Of a stretch of 64,000 nucleotides of DNA, positions 35,538-44,185 are shown one piece after another; position 1 is the stretch's first letter, and each line of letters begins with the position of its first letter. The notes under the pieces are model-generated. The model was not told the DNA's origin. It did not search any database and saw only the letters and a list, made by a program, of their open reading frames with translations. A program made the translations under genes and the position numbers. This DNA is from Halorussus halophilus (GTDB lineage: Archaea > Halobacteriota > Halobacteria > Halobacteriales > Haladaptataceae). The stretch lies in contig NZ_CP044523.1 of the NCBI RefSeq assembly GCF_008831545.1, positions 1,798,001-1,862,000 of the forward strand, read 5' to 3'.

Positions 35538-36502
35538 CCGTCGAAGCCGTCGTCTACACCGAAGCGGGCGCGACCGACCACACCGACTTGCAGACCGCAC
35601 GTGACGCCGACGGCACGACGTGGGTTCGGGCCTCCGACGCTTCGACCGGGGAACTGAACCGCGTCGCCGAGACGTTCGATATCCACCCACTCTCGGTCGA
35701 AGACCTTCGAAACGGCGTTCGCCCGAAGACCGAGGAGTTCGAGGACCACACGTTCGTGTTGGTCAAATCGGCGACGCTACGCCGCGGCGAGACGACGTTC
35801 CGCGACGAAATCGGCACCCAATCGGTGGGACTGTTCGTCGGCGACGACTGGTTGGTCTCGCTGTCACAGGACCGACTCGGTTCCGTCCAACGAGTCTGGG
35901 AACTGGTCTCCCGAGAGGAGGGGCGAATACTCAGTCGCGGCCCCGACTTCGCGACGTACCGCATCGTGGACGGTATCACGGACGACTACTTCGAGGTACT
36001 CGACAGAATCGAAGACCAAATCGAAGCCGTCGAAGAGGAAGTCACGACTTCGACCGACGTGGAGACGCTCGAAGTCATCAACAACGTCCGCCGGGAACTG
36101 CTCTCGTTCCGGAAACTACTGTGGCCGACGCGGGAAGCCGTCGGCTACCTCGCACGGGGCGACCCCGACCAGATTCAGGAGCAAACCGAGAAGTACTTCC
36201 GCGACGTGTACGACCACCTCGTCCAACTGGTGGACCTGACCGAGACGTACCGCGACTTGGCCAGCGGTGCGCGCGACATCTACCTCAACACGCTCTCGCT
36301 CTCGACCAACGAGGTGATGAAGAAACTGACCGTCGTGGCGACCATCGTCCTTCCCCTAACGTTCGTCGCTGGCGTCTACGGCATGAACTTCACGACGATG
36401 CCCGAACTCGGCTGGACGTACGGCTATCCCGCGGTGATGCTCGGAATGGGCATGGTGACTGTGATTCTGGTGGCGTACTTCCGCGAAGCAGGGTACATCT
36501 GA
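35534..36502 (+). CDS. corA: CorA-like Mg2+/Co2+ transporter
   Basis: A 322-residue protein. The cytoplasmic part (about residues 1-255) ends in a long helix (TEKYFRDVYDHLVQLVDLTE). Two C-terminal helices follow, and the loop carries YGMNF, the selectivity-filter GMN motif. The GTG start overlaps the upstream small membrane gene. It should be a pentameric divalent-cation channel. Confidence 0.93.
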   Translation: MTVEAVVYTEAGATDHTDLQTARDADGTTWVRASDASTGELNRVAETFDIHPLSVEDLRNGVRPKTEEFEDHTFVLVKSATLRRGETTFRDEIGTQSVGLFVGDDWLVSLSQDRLGSVQRVWELVSREEGRILSRGPDFATYRIVDGITDDYFEVLDRIEDQIEAVEEEVTTSTDVETLEVINNVRRELLSFRKLLWPTREAVGYLARGDPDQIQEQTEKYFRDVYDHLVQLVDLTETYRDLASGARDIYLNTLSLSTNEVMKKLTVVATIVLPLTFVAGVYGMNFTTMPELGWTYGYPAVMLGMGMVTVILVAYFREAGYI

Positions 36503-36561
36503 CGCTCGTTCGCCCGAGAAGATGCGACGGCCCCACGACTCGTCCTGCCGGAACGGACCAG

Positions 36562-37254
36562 TTACTCCTCGTTCTGTTCGACGTGGTCTGCCAACCCGAG
36601 GTTCAGTTCCGCGACCCCGTCGAGAACCAGTTCGGCCATCCGGCGAGCCCCGCGCTCGCTGAAGTGCGTGTCGTCGGCCACACCTTCGGGATAGTTGGGG
36701 TGTTCGCCGGGCGACTGATGGTTGTAGAGGGCTTTCGACTCTTCCAGCCCCAGTTCGCGTAGGAGCGACCGACTCCGCTCGTCCGCGTCGATGAGCGGTA
36801 CGCTACGTGCCCGTGCTACCTCGCGTGTCAACTCCGAATAGACTCGATGGGTGTCTTTCGGGTCGCCATCCTCGTCGAAGTGACGGCGCGCGATGGGCGT
36901 GAGAAGAACCGCCGCTGCCCCGTGTTCGCGCGTCTCTTCGACGAACTTCTCGAGGTTGGCGACGAACGCCGCCTCGGTCGTGTGCTGTTCCTTCGAGGGT
37001 ACCTCGTCGTTGTGGCCGAACTGGACGAACACGTAGTGGGTCTCGGCTAAGCTACGGACGACGGGGTCCCAGCGACCCTCCTCCAAGAAGGTGCGGGTGC
37101 TGCGCCCGTTGCGAGCGTGGTTCTGCACCGTCACCGAGTCGTCGAGGCGTTCGGCGAACGGCGTCCCCCAGCCCGTCTCGGGGCGTTCGGCCGCCGCCTT
37201 CTCGGCCATGGTGGAATCTCCAATCAGGTGGACGGTAATCGACTCGGACGACAT
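36562..37254 (-). CDS. SGNH/GDSL hydrolase, rhamnogalacturonan acetylesterase-like
   Basis: A 230-residue protein. The catalytic serine lies in HLIGDSTMAEK, the oxyanion Asn in VFVQFGHNDEVPS, and the Asp/His pair in DDTHFSERGARRMAEL. This layout matches rhamnogalacturonan acetylesterases. No signal peptide is found from ATG 37254, so it may act in the cytoplasm on an imported or endogenous ester. The twelve upstream codons in the frame are poorly supported. Confidence 0.85.
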   Translation of the reverse strand: MSSESITVHLIGDSTMAEKAAAERPETGWGTPFAERLDDSVTVQNHARNGRSTRTFLEEGRWDPVVRSLAETHYVFVQFGHNDEVPSKEQHTTEAAFVANLEKFVEETREHGAAAVLLTPIARRHFDEDGDPKDTHRVYSELTREVARARSVPLIDADERSRSLLRELGLEESKALYNHQSPGEHPNYPEGVADDTHFSERGARRMAELVLDGVAELNLGLADHVEQNEE

Positions 37255-37366
37255 TTCGATAACGGTAGCCCGGACACTGCATATACGCACCGGTACCGTC
37301 TATTTTGCCCGTCGAATCTGCGGAGGGCGTGGGAGTGCAGTCTCCGCGCAGGTTCACTAGCGACCA

Positions 37367-38227
37367 CTACTCCGCGCCGGTCTGCACGAGCAACACGCCC
37401 GCAAGAACCAGTCCGGCCCCGACGACTGTCGCGCCGGTAATCGGTTCGTCCAAAATGACCGCGCCGAGCAACAGCGTCACCACGGGTTCCGCGGTGCTGA
37501 CGATGCTCGCGCGACTCGCGCCGATTCGGCGCAGTCCAGCGAAGAACGTGAAGATGGGAATCGCCGTCGCCACCGCCGCGATAGCGACGACTATCGCCCA
37601 CTGGTAGTCTGTCGCTGGAACGCCCAAATTTCCCGAAACCGTGCCGAAGACCAGATACGCCACCGCCGCGGCAGGAAGGACGTGCGCGGTCAACACCGGC
37701 GGTTCCACCGTGTCGAGCGCCGCGCGACTGGCCGTGATGTAGGAGGCGTACACCACCGCCGCCAGCAAGACGATGCCGATTCCGCGGGGGTCTGCACCGG
37801 CGGTGTCTGCGCCCGTGACCAGCGCGACGCCAGCGAGTGCGGCGACTAGCGCCACGACCTTTCGGCGCGTCACCGACTCGCCGAGTCGCATCGCCGCGAA
37901 TCCGACGACGAAGACGGGGTACGTGTACAGAACCACGCCGACCAGTCCGGCGGTCATGAACTCCAAGCCCCAGAAGAACAGGCCGCTCATGACCGCGTAG
38001 CCGAGCGCGCCGAGTCCGAAACCGACTGCCAGCGCGCGCCCACGAAGCAGTTTCAACTGACCACGAGTGGCCAGTACTACCCAGACGATTGCGGAAGCAA
38101 GCAGAAACCGAAACGCCAGCACGGTCGGAATCGACAACCCCGCCGCCGTCGCTAGCTTGCCGAGGACTCCCAACGTGGCGAATCCGGCGGCCGAAATCAA
38201 CACCAACGCGACGCCGACACGGTCCAT
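37367..38227 (-). CDS. EamA family transporter
   Basis: A 286-residue protein with about ten hydrophobic helices in two repeated halves. VLAFRFLLASAIVWVVLAT in the first half and ASRASIVSTAEPVVTLLLGA in the second are typical EamA (DMT superfamily) segments. It probably exports or imports a metabolite; the substrate is unknown. It is divergent from a second EamA gene. Confidence 0.88.
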   Translation of the reverse strand: MDRVGVALVLISAAGFATLGVLGKLATAAGLSIPTVLAFRFLLASAIVWVVLATRGQLKLLRGRALAVGFGLGALGYAVMSGLFFWGLEFMTAGLVGVVLYTYPVFVVGFAAMRLGESVTRRKVVALVAALAGVALVTGADTAGADPRGIGIVLLAAVVYASYITASRAALDTVEPPVLTAHVLPAAAVAYLVFGTVSGNLGVPATDYQWAIVVAIAAVATAIPIFTFFAGLRRIGASRASIVSTAEPVVTLLLGAVILDEPITGATVVGAGLVLAGVLLVQTGAE

Positions 38228-38294
38228 GGTCGGCGTTCGGAGAGGAGTCACTAAACCGGTTCGACTAAACGTCTCCCCCCTAATTTCGGGCACG

Positions 38295-39209
38295 ATGGAA
38301 CCGCTGGTCTCGCTCGAAGATCGAACACCGCCGATGGCGGCCTTAGCCGTCGCTATCGTCGCGGTGAGTACCAGCGCGATTCTGATTCGGTTCAGCGACG
38401 CCCCGAGCGTCGTGAAGGCGTTCTACCGCGTCGTACTGACGACGCTCCTGCTCGCGCCGGTCGCGGTGACGCGCTACCGCGACGACCTCGCGGCCCTATC
38501 TGGCCGCGATTTGACCGTGGCCGTCGTGACTGGTGTGGCGCTCGCGGCGCACTTCGCGACGTGGTTCGAGAGTCTGAATTGGACGAGCGTCGCCGCGAGC
38601 GTGACGCTCGTGCAGGCCCAACCCATCTTCGTCGCGATGGGCGCGGCGGCGCTGTTAGACGAGCGAATCTCGCGCCGGATGGTGTTCGGAATACTGGTAG
38701 CGGTCGCCGGAACCGTCGAGATGTCTCTCGGCGGGTTCTTGTCCGGTGCGGCACTCGCTGGTGCCCGACCACTCTACGGCAACGGACTCGCACTCGTCGG
38801 TGCGGTGATGGCCGCCGGGTACGTCCTCGCCGGTCGGTCGCTCCGCCAGCGCGTCGCGCTCGTCCCCTACGTGACGGTGGTCTACACTGTCTGTGCGGTG
38901 GTACTGCTCGGGGTCGCAGTCGCTGAGGGAGCGGTAGTCGCGCCGACTGCGTACCCACCCCACGAGTGGCTTCTCTTCCTCGGGATGGCAGTCGGACCCG
39001 GCATCTTCGGACACACAGTCATCAACTGGGCGCTGAAGTACGTCGAGTCGAGCGTCGTCAGTGTCACGCTACTCGGGGAACCGGTCGGTTCGACGTTGCT
39101 CGCGCTCGCGCTTCTCGGCGAGGTCCCCGACGCGTTCACCGTGGTCGGCGGTGTCGTCGTCCTCCTCGGAATCTACGTCACTGCGACGGGCCGAGAATCG
39201 GCGGCGTAG
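38295..39209 (+). CDS. EamA family transporter
   Basis: A 304-residue protein with about ten helices. SVVKAFYRVVLTTLLLAPVA and ESSVVSVTLLGEPVGSTLLA are EamA hallmarks. It is divergent from, and only moderately similar to, the neighbouring EamA protein. The intergenic gap is only 67 bp, so the two promoters face each other. Confidence 0.88.
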   Translation: MEPLVSLEDRTPPMAALAVAIVAVSTSAILIRFSDAPSVVKAFYRVVLTTLLLAPVAVTRYRDDLAALSGRDLTVAVVTGVALAAHFATWFESLNWTSVAASVTLVQAQPIFVAMGAAALLDERISRRMVFGILVAVAGTVEMSLGGFLSGAALAGARPLYGNGLALVGAVMAAGYVLAGRSLRQRVALVPYVTVVYTVCAVVLLGVAVAEGAVVAPTAYPPHEWLLFLGMAVGPGIFGHTVINWALKYVESSVVSVTLLGEPVGSTLLALALLGEVPDAFTVVGGVVVLLGIYVTATGRESAA

Positions 39210-39591
39210 GAACGGCGAAGGGGCCGTGTAGGCACCGCTTGTCGATAGTAGATGCTCCTTGCTAGCGAACAGCCACTGCTTCTCGATTCGGAATACGCCG
39301 CCTGCCAGTTCTACAGTCGGACGATAACAAAGGGTGGTCCTGTTGGATGCTCTGGATAACGATGCCGTGATACTCGTCTCGGACGTTAAGACCGCCGAAA
39401 TGGACTGAAAACGCGAACTTACCCACTGAAACCGAACCGACGATGCCCGGAACGAATACCCCCAATAGACCGCCCGAATCGTCCGATACTCGGCTGTACT
39501 CTCGGACTATCCCCGACGGGCGACCCAGACAGTATCGGCCTATAACTACGGCGTGGTGCGCGCCGCGAAGCGTACCGACGGGAGCGACTGC
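39210..39591. other. 382-bp region upstream of the first PKD gene
   Basis: Noncoding apart from the motif ATAACAAAGGG at 39324-39334. If that is the TATA-region element, the 5' leader would be about 230 bases. No open reading frame of haloarchaeal character is seen. Confidence 0.5.
39324..39334 (+). promoter_or_regulatory. ATAACAAAGGG element, copy 1
   Basis: The same 11-mer lies upstream of the second PKD gene at 44041-44051. It may be the shared promoter or regulator site of the two surface proteins. Confidence 0.45.
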
Positions 39592-42500
39592 GTGACCCGC
39601 CAGCGACTTCGGAGTCTGTTGCTCGTCGCCATGCTGTTGCTCTCGCCGCTGACAGCAGTCGGCGTCGGGACCGCACCCGCGAGTGCCGCGACGTCGCCGA
39701 CGTTCCACGTCACGCAAGCGGGCCAGTGTTACGAGGTGACCCCAATCGGTGACGGCACCGTCAGTGCCGAGGAGTTCTACGACTACCGCGCCGGAGCGGG
39801 AACGAAGTACGGCTCCTACGGTGCTGGCTCCCAAGCAATTCAGGAGAACCAAGTCAGCCATCTCTTCCTCTACAGCGGCTCGGAGGGCCTCAGCTTGGTC
39901 ATGCTCCACGACGACCTCAATCAGTCGGAGGGCGGCGCGATTACGTTCGACATCGCGGGCCTCCCGAGCGACCGCGAGTGGTTGGTCGAGGACGACGACT
40001 ATCAGAACCGCGACGACAACTTCGACCACGCCGCGACCAGTTCCTCCATCGACTGGATGTGGTCGAACGGCCGCACCGACGGTGCAATCGTCCGTGGGAT
40101 GAGTGCCGACTTCGACGCGATCACCATCGACCCCGCCTTCGGCGAGCAGTCGTGGGCATATCAGGAGCGAAGCCCCCAGTGGCCCGACGCGACCGACGAC
40201 CTCAGTTGGGAACTCCAATCGGGCGACGGTACCGAGATTCCGCTCGATAAGGGCCAGCAGGTGAGCATCTCGAAGGGTAGCTGTCCGGACACGACCGACC
40301 CGAGCGCGGCCCTCTCGGCCTCGCCTTCGACAGTTGAGACCGGAGAGAGCGTCACCTTCGACGCCAGCGGGTCCGACGGTACCGGCACGGCTATCAGCGA
40401 GTACCGCTGGGACTTCGACGGCGACGGGAACGTCGATGAGACGACCACCGCCGCAACCGTCACGCATAGCTACGCCAACGCGAGTTCCTACGACGCGACG
40501 GTGACCGTCGTGGACGGCGGCGGCAACACTGACTCGGCGACTGCGAGCGTGACGGTCGAAGAGACTGTTGACGACACGCCGCCAGACGCGAAGGCGAGCG
40601 TCTCGCCCGACACCGTTTCAGTCGGCGAGTCCGCCACCTTCGACGGCAGTGGCTCGTCTGACGACACCGGTATCGTCAGCTACGAGTGGTCCTTCGACGA
40701 CGGCGACACCGCGACCGGCGAGACGGTCACGCACGCGTTCGACTCCGCGGGCGACCACACCGCGACGCTGACCGTCATCGATGCCGCTGGAAACAACAAC
40801 TCTACGACGGTGACGGTCACCGTCGAAGAAACCGAGACCGACACGCCGCCGACGGCCCGAATCGAAGCGCCCGACTGGGCCTTCATGAACGAAGGTGCCT
40901 CGTTCAGCGCGAGCGGTTCCACTGACGACGACGCCATCGTCAGCTACCACTGGCAGTTCGACGACGGCGACACCGCGACCGGCGAAGAAGTCACGCACGC
41001 GTTCGACTCGACCGGTGAACACACGGTGACGCTGACCGTGACCGACACGGCAGGCAAGACCGACAGCACGACGGCGACCGTCGAGATTCGGGAGGAAGAC
41101 CTGAACTCGCCGACCGCCGACCTGACAGCGTCGAAAACCACCGTCGAGGTCGGAGAATCCGTCGGATTCGACGCCTCGAATAGCTCCGACGAAGAGAGCG
41201 GCATCGAGTTCTATCACTGGAACTTCGACGGCGACAACCAGTTCGAGGAGACCACCGAATCGCCGACGAACACCCACGCGTTCTCGGCCCCCGGTGAGTA
41301 TCAGGTCGAAGTGATGGTCGAGGACAACGGGACGAACGGCCTCACCGACACCGCGTCGGTCGATATCACGGTGCAGGAAGCCGACGACGAACCGACTATC
41401 GAGTACATCAACGCGACGGCAGTCCGCATCGACGGCGACTTCGAGACGGTGTTCGTGGATTCGACGTTCTTCGACTCTAGCGGCGTCGGCACCTCGAACT
41501 ACGACCTCGGTCCGGTCAGCGGGACGACGGTCGTCAACGCTCGTGAAGAGGGCGTCTGGGGACCGGTCATCTCCCACGTGGCGGTTCACGAGGGCGACCT
41601 CGACTCGCCCCAAGAGGCAGCGAAGGACAACCCGAACTTCGACGCGCAACTCGACGCAGTCCGACCGGACCGACCGAGTACGTTCGTCGAGAACGCGACG
41701 AAGGTCAGCGACGGCACCTACGAGGTGACGTTCGGCTACGTCAACCCGAACGACGAGATGATGGTGGGCGGCAGCGAGTTCACCAGCGGGTCGGCTACCC
41801 CGGCACCCCCGACGGAATTCGAACCCGGTCGCCACACGTTCACGGTGACGTGGGAACCCGCCAGCAACGACTCGAACCTCGTCTGGGAGACTGACTTCTC
41901 CACCTTCGGCTACGGTGCGACGACGGCGACGAGTCCGACGCCCGAGCAAATCGGCGAGGAGCCGACCGAAACCGCGCCGCCGACCGCCGTAATCGACGTG
42001 CCCGCGACCGTGACCGTCGGCGAACAGTTCACCGCGAGCGGAAGCGACTCGACCGACGACAACGGCATCGTCAGCTACCACTGGCAGTTCGACGACGGCA
42101 CGACGAAGACCGGCGAGACAGTGACTCACACCTACGACAGCGCGAGCCTACACACCGTCACCCTGACCGTGACCGACGCAGCCGGGAAGACGGACACGAC
42201 GACAGCGACGTTCATGGTCGAGGAATCGGAACCGCCGAGTAACGACCCGCCGGAGAACGTCCCGCCTAAGGCGGATTTCTCGATTCCTGAATCGTCGCCG
42301 CTGAGCGAGAAGTTCCACCTCGACGCGAGCGGTTCTGAAGACGACAAAGGCATCGCGGCCTACAAGTGGGACTTCGACAGCGACGGCACGTACGAACACA
42401 CGTTCACGGACCAGTCGGGTGTGTGGGTCGTTCCGTGGAAGGACGCCATCTACGGACAGGCTGGCACCTACGACGTGACGCTGACCGTCGTTGACGAGGA

Positions 42501-43785
42501 AGGCGAGACCGACAGCGTGACCAAGACGGTCACTATCGAGCAGAAAGACCACACGAAACCGACGGCGACCATCGACGCGCCGAACACCGTCACCGTCGGC
42601 GAGCAGTTCGAACTCCGAGCAACGGAGTTCAGCGAGGGGAACCTCGCACACATCTGCTGGGTGTTCTCCGCCAACGGCCACGGCGAGGAACACGGCCCCG
42701 AAGGAAAGACGGCCACGTGGTCGTTCGACTCGACCGGTGAGAAGACCGTGCAGGTCGTTCTCCGAGACCGTGCGGGCAACCAGCACACCGTCGAGACGAC
42801 CATAACCGTGGTCGCCGACTCGGGTAGCGACCCGAAGGACCCGACTCCGAGCGACCCCGGCCCGAGTGACCCTGAGAACCCCGACGAAGGCGGATTGGGC
42901 GACGAACCGCCGAAAGGTTCGACCGGTGGCTCGGTCCCCGCCGCGAACCCGCCGAGCAACTCGAACGGCGACTCGGCCGCGAAGACAGCGCCGATTACCG
43001 AGAGCTTCGGCGACGACCTCGGAACGATTTCGCTGAAGACCGGTTCGGGCGACGCGTCCGTCGCGACGAACGCGACGGTTCCGCAGAACGTTCGCGAACC
43101 CGCGTTCGAGGATGGCTTCGCCGCGCTCTCGTATCTCCAGATTACGGGGGACGCGAAGCGAATGACGTTCACGGTCGATCAAGACCGACTCGCGAACGAG
43201 AGCGCGACAGTGGACGAGGTGAACCTCTTCCGCTTCGAGAACGGTAGCTGGTCCGCGGTCGAAGTCGAGCAACTGGAGACGAAGGGAGACGCCTACCGGT
43301 TCCGAACTATCGAGTCGGTAAGCGGCACCTACGCGGTCGGTCTCGACCAGCCTTCGATTTCGGTCGCCGACCTCTCGCTGGCCGAGACGCGCATCGACGC
43401 CGACGGTTCGACGGAACTGACCGTCACGCTCTCGAACGACGGCCGTGCGAACGGCACCTTCGAGGCGATACTGACCGTCGGCGGCAACGCCGTCGTCGCG
43501 AAACCGGTCGAAGTGGCCGCGGGCGAGACCCGCGAAGTGACCTTCGACGTGAGTGCCGACGCGCCCGGCATCTACACGGTCGGCGTCGGTGACGCGACGA
43601 CTTCGCTGACCATCGCTGGCATCGAGACGGAGACGACGACCGAGACGACGACGGGAACCGCGACGACGGTGCCCGACGTGACGGAGACGAACGACGAATC
43701 GACGGGGACCGTCCCCGGCTTCGGCGTCGCGGCCGCGCTACTCGCGCTGGCACTCGCCGCGTTCGTCGCCACGCGGAAGCGATGA
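39592..43785 (+). CDS. Secreted PKD-repeat surface protein with PGF-CTERM anchor (A)
   Basis: A 1397-residue exported protein. A signal peptide (VTRQRLRSLLLVAMLLL to ASA) is followed by a domain shared with the next gene (about 33-233), four PKD-like repeats (236-596), a unique region (601-781), three more PKD-like repeats (796-1076), a Pro/Ser/Asp linker, a PGF-pre-PGF-like domain (1133-1249) and a CARDB-like domain (1253-1343). The tail is Thr-rich, then VPGFGVAAALLALAL and RKR, a PGF-CTERM signal for archaeosortase. GTG at 39592 is chosen because it aligns with the start of the paralogue; GTGs at 39553 and 39556 are alternatives. Confidence 0.88.
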   Translation: MTRQRLRSLLLVAMLLLSPLTAVGVGTAPASAATSPTFHVTQAGQCYEVTPIGDGTVSAEEFYDYRAGAGTKYGSYGAGSQAIQENQVSHLFLYSGSEGLSLVMLHDDLNQSEGGAITFDIAGLPSDREWLVEDDDYQNRDDNFDHAATSSSIDWMWSNGRTDGAIVRGMSADFDAITIDPAFGEQSWAYQERSPQWPDATDDLSWELQSGDGTEIPLDKGQQVSISKGSCPDTTDPSAALSASPSTVETGESVTFDASGSDGTGTAISEYRWDFDGDGNVDETTTAATVTHSYANASSYDATVTVVDGGGNTDSATASVTVEETVDDTPPDAKASVSPDTVSVGESATFDGSGSSDDTGIVSYEWSFDDGDTATGETVTHAFDSAGDHTATLTVIDAAGNNNSTTVTVTVEETETDTPPTARIEAPDWAFMNEGASFSASGSTDDDAIVSYHWQFDDGDTATGEEVTHAFDSTGEHTVTLTVTDTAGKTDSTTATVEIREEDLNSPTADLTASKTTVEVGESVGFDASNSSDEESGIEFYHWNFDGDNQFEETTESPTNTHAFSAPGEYQVEVMVEDNGTNGLTDTASVDITVQEADDEPTIEYINATAVRIDGDFETVFVDSTFFDSSGVGTSNYDLGPVSGTTVVNAREEGVWGPVISHVAVHEGDLDSPQEAAKDNPNFDAQLDAVRPDRPSTFVENATKVSDGTYEVTFGYVNPNDEMMVGGSEFTSGSATPAPPTEFEPGRHTFTVTWEPASNDSNLVWETDFSTFGYGATTATSPTPEQIGEEPTETAPPTAVIDVPATVTVGEQFTASGSDSTDDNGIVSYHWQFDDGTTKTGETVTHTYDSASLHTVTLTVTDAAGKTDTTTATFMVEESEPPSNDPPENVPPKADFSIPESSPLSEKFHLDASGSEDDKGIAAYKWDFDSDGTYEHTFTDQSGVWVVPWKDAIYGQAGTYDVTLTVVDEEGETDSVTKTVTIEQKDHTKPTATIDAPNTVTVGEQFELRATEFSEGNLAHICWVFSANGHGEEHGPEGKTATWSFDSTGEKTVQVVLRDRAGNQHTVETTITVVADSGSDPKDPTPSDPGPSDPENPDEGGLGDEPPKGSTGGSVPAANPPSNSNGDSAAKTAPITESFGDDLGTISLKTGSGDASVATNATVPQNVREPAFEDGFAALSYLQITGDAKRMTFTVDQDRLANESATVDEVNLFRFENGSWSAVEVEQLETKGDAYRFRTIESVSGTYAVGLDQPSISVADLSLAETRIDADGSTELTVTLSNDGRANGTFEAILTVGGNAVVAKPVEVAAGETREVTFDVSADAPGIYTVGVGDATTSLTIAGIETETTTETTTGTATTVPDVTETNDESTGTVPGFGVAAALLALALAAFVATRKR

Positions 43786-44185
43786 CGCGATAGTCTCCGG
43801 TTCCTCTCTTCTCTGTCACCTTTCGTTGCGGTCGCTGTTTTCCCCGCTTCGTTCCGCGAGACCGGGACGTTACTCTCGCCCTTCCGAGTCGCTACGCGCA
43901 CACTAGCTCCAGTTCGACCGACTCGGAGTTGATACCGACAGTTCGGTCAGTTCTGGTGGTTCGTTCGGCGGTCGCAGACGCTCGGTTAAGCTACGCCGTC
44001 GTCTCAGGCCCCGTGTGTCCGGTTCACGTACAGCTGACACATAACAAAGGGCGAATCACAGGAACGTCGGGGTATCCCGCCAACTCGGCGGCGGTGACAC
44101 AACGCGGCCCCCTGACGACGTGGTTCGATGTCGCCCACGACTCACGTCGTCTGCCTCGGGCCGTCATCCGCGAACACACGAACAT
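43786..44185. other. 400-bp region between the PKD genes
   Basis: Noncoding. It contains a second ATAACAAAGGG at 44041-44051, about 135 bp before the start codon of the second PKD gene. The rest shows no hairpin with a T-tract that I can support. Confidence 0.5.
44041..44051 (+). promoter_or_regulatory. ATAACAAAGGG element, copy 2
   Basis: Identical to the motif upstream of the first PKD gene. It would give a leader of roughly 110 bases if it marks the promoter. Confidence 0.45.

Noticed and set aside
40618-42129. 503-codon open frame on the minus strand
   Set aside because: Antisense to the PKD repeats; its apparent repeats are the mirror of the PKD coding sequence.
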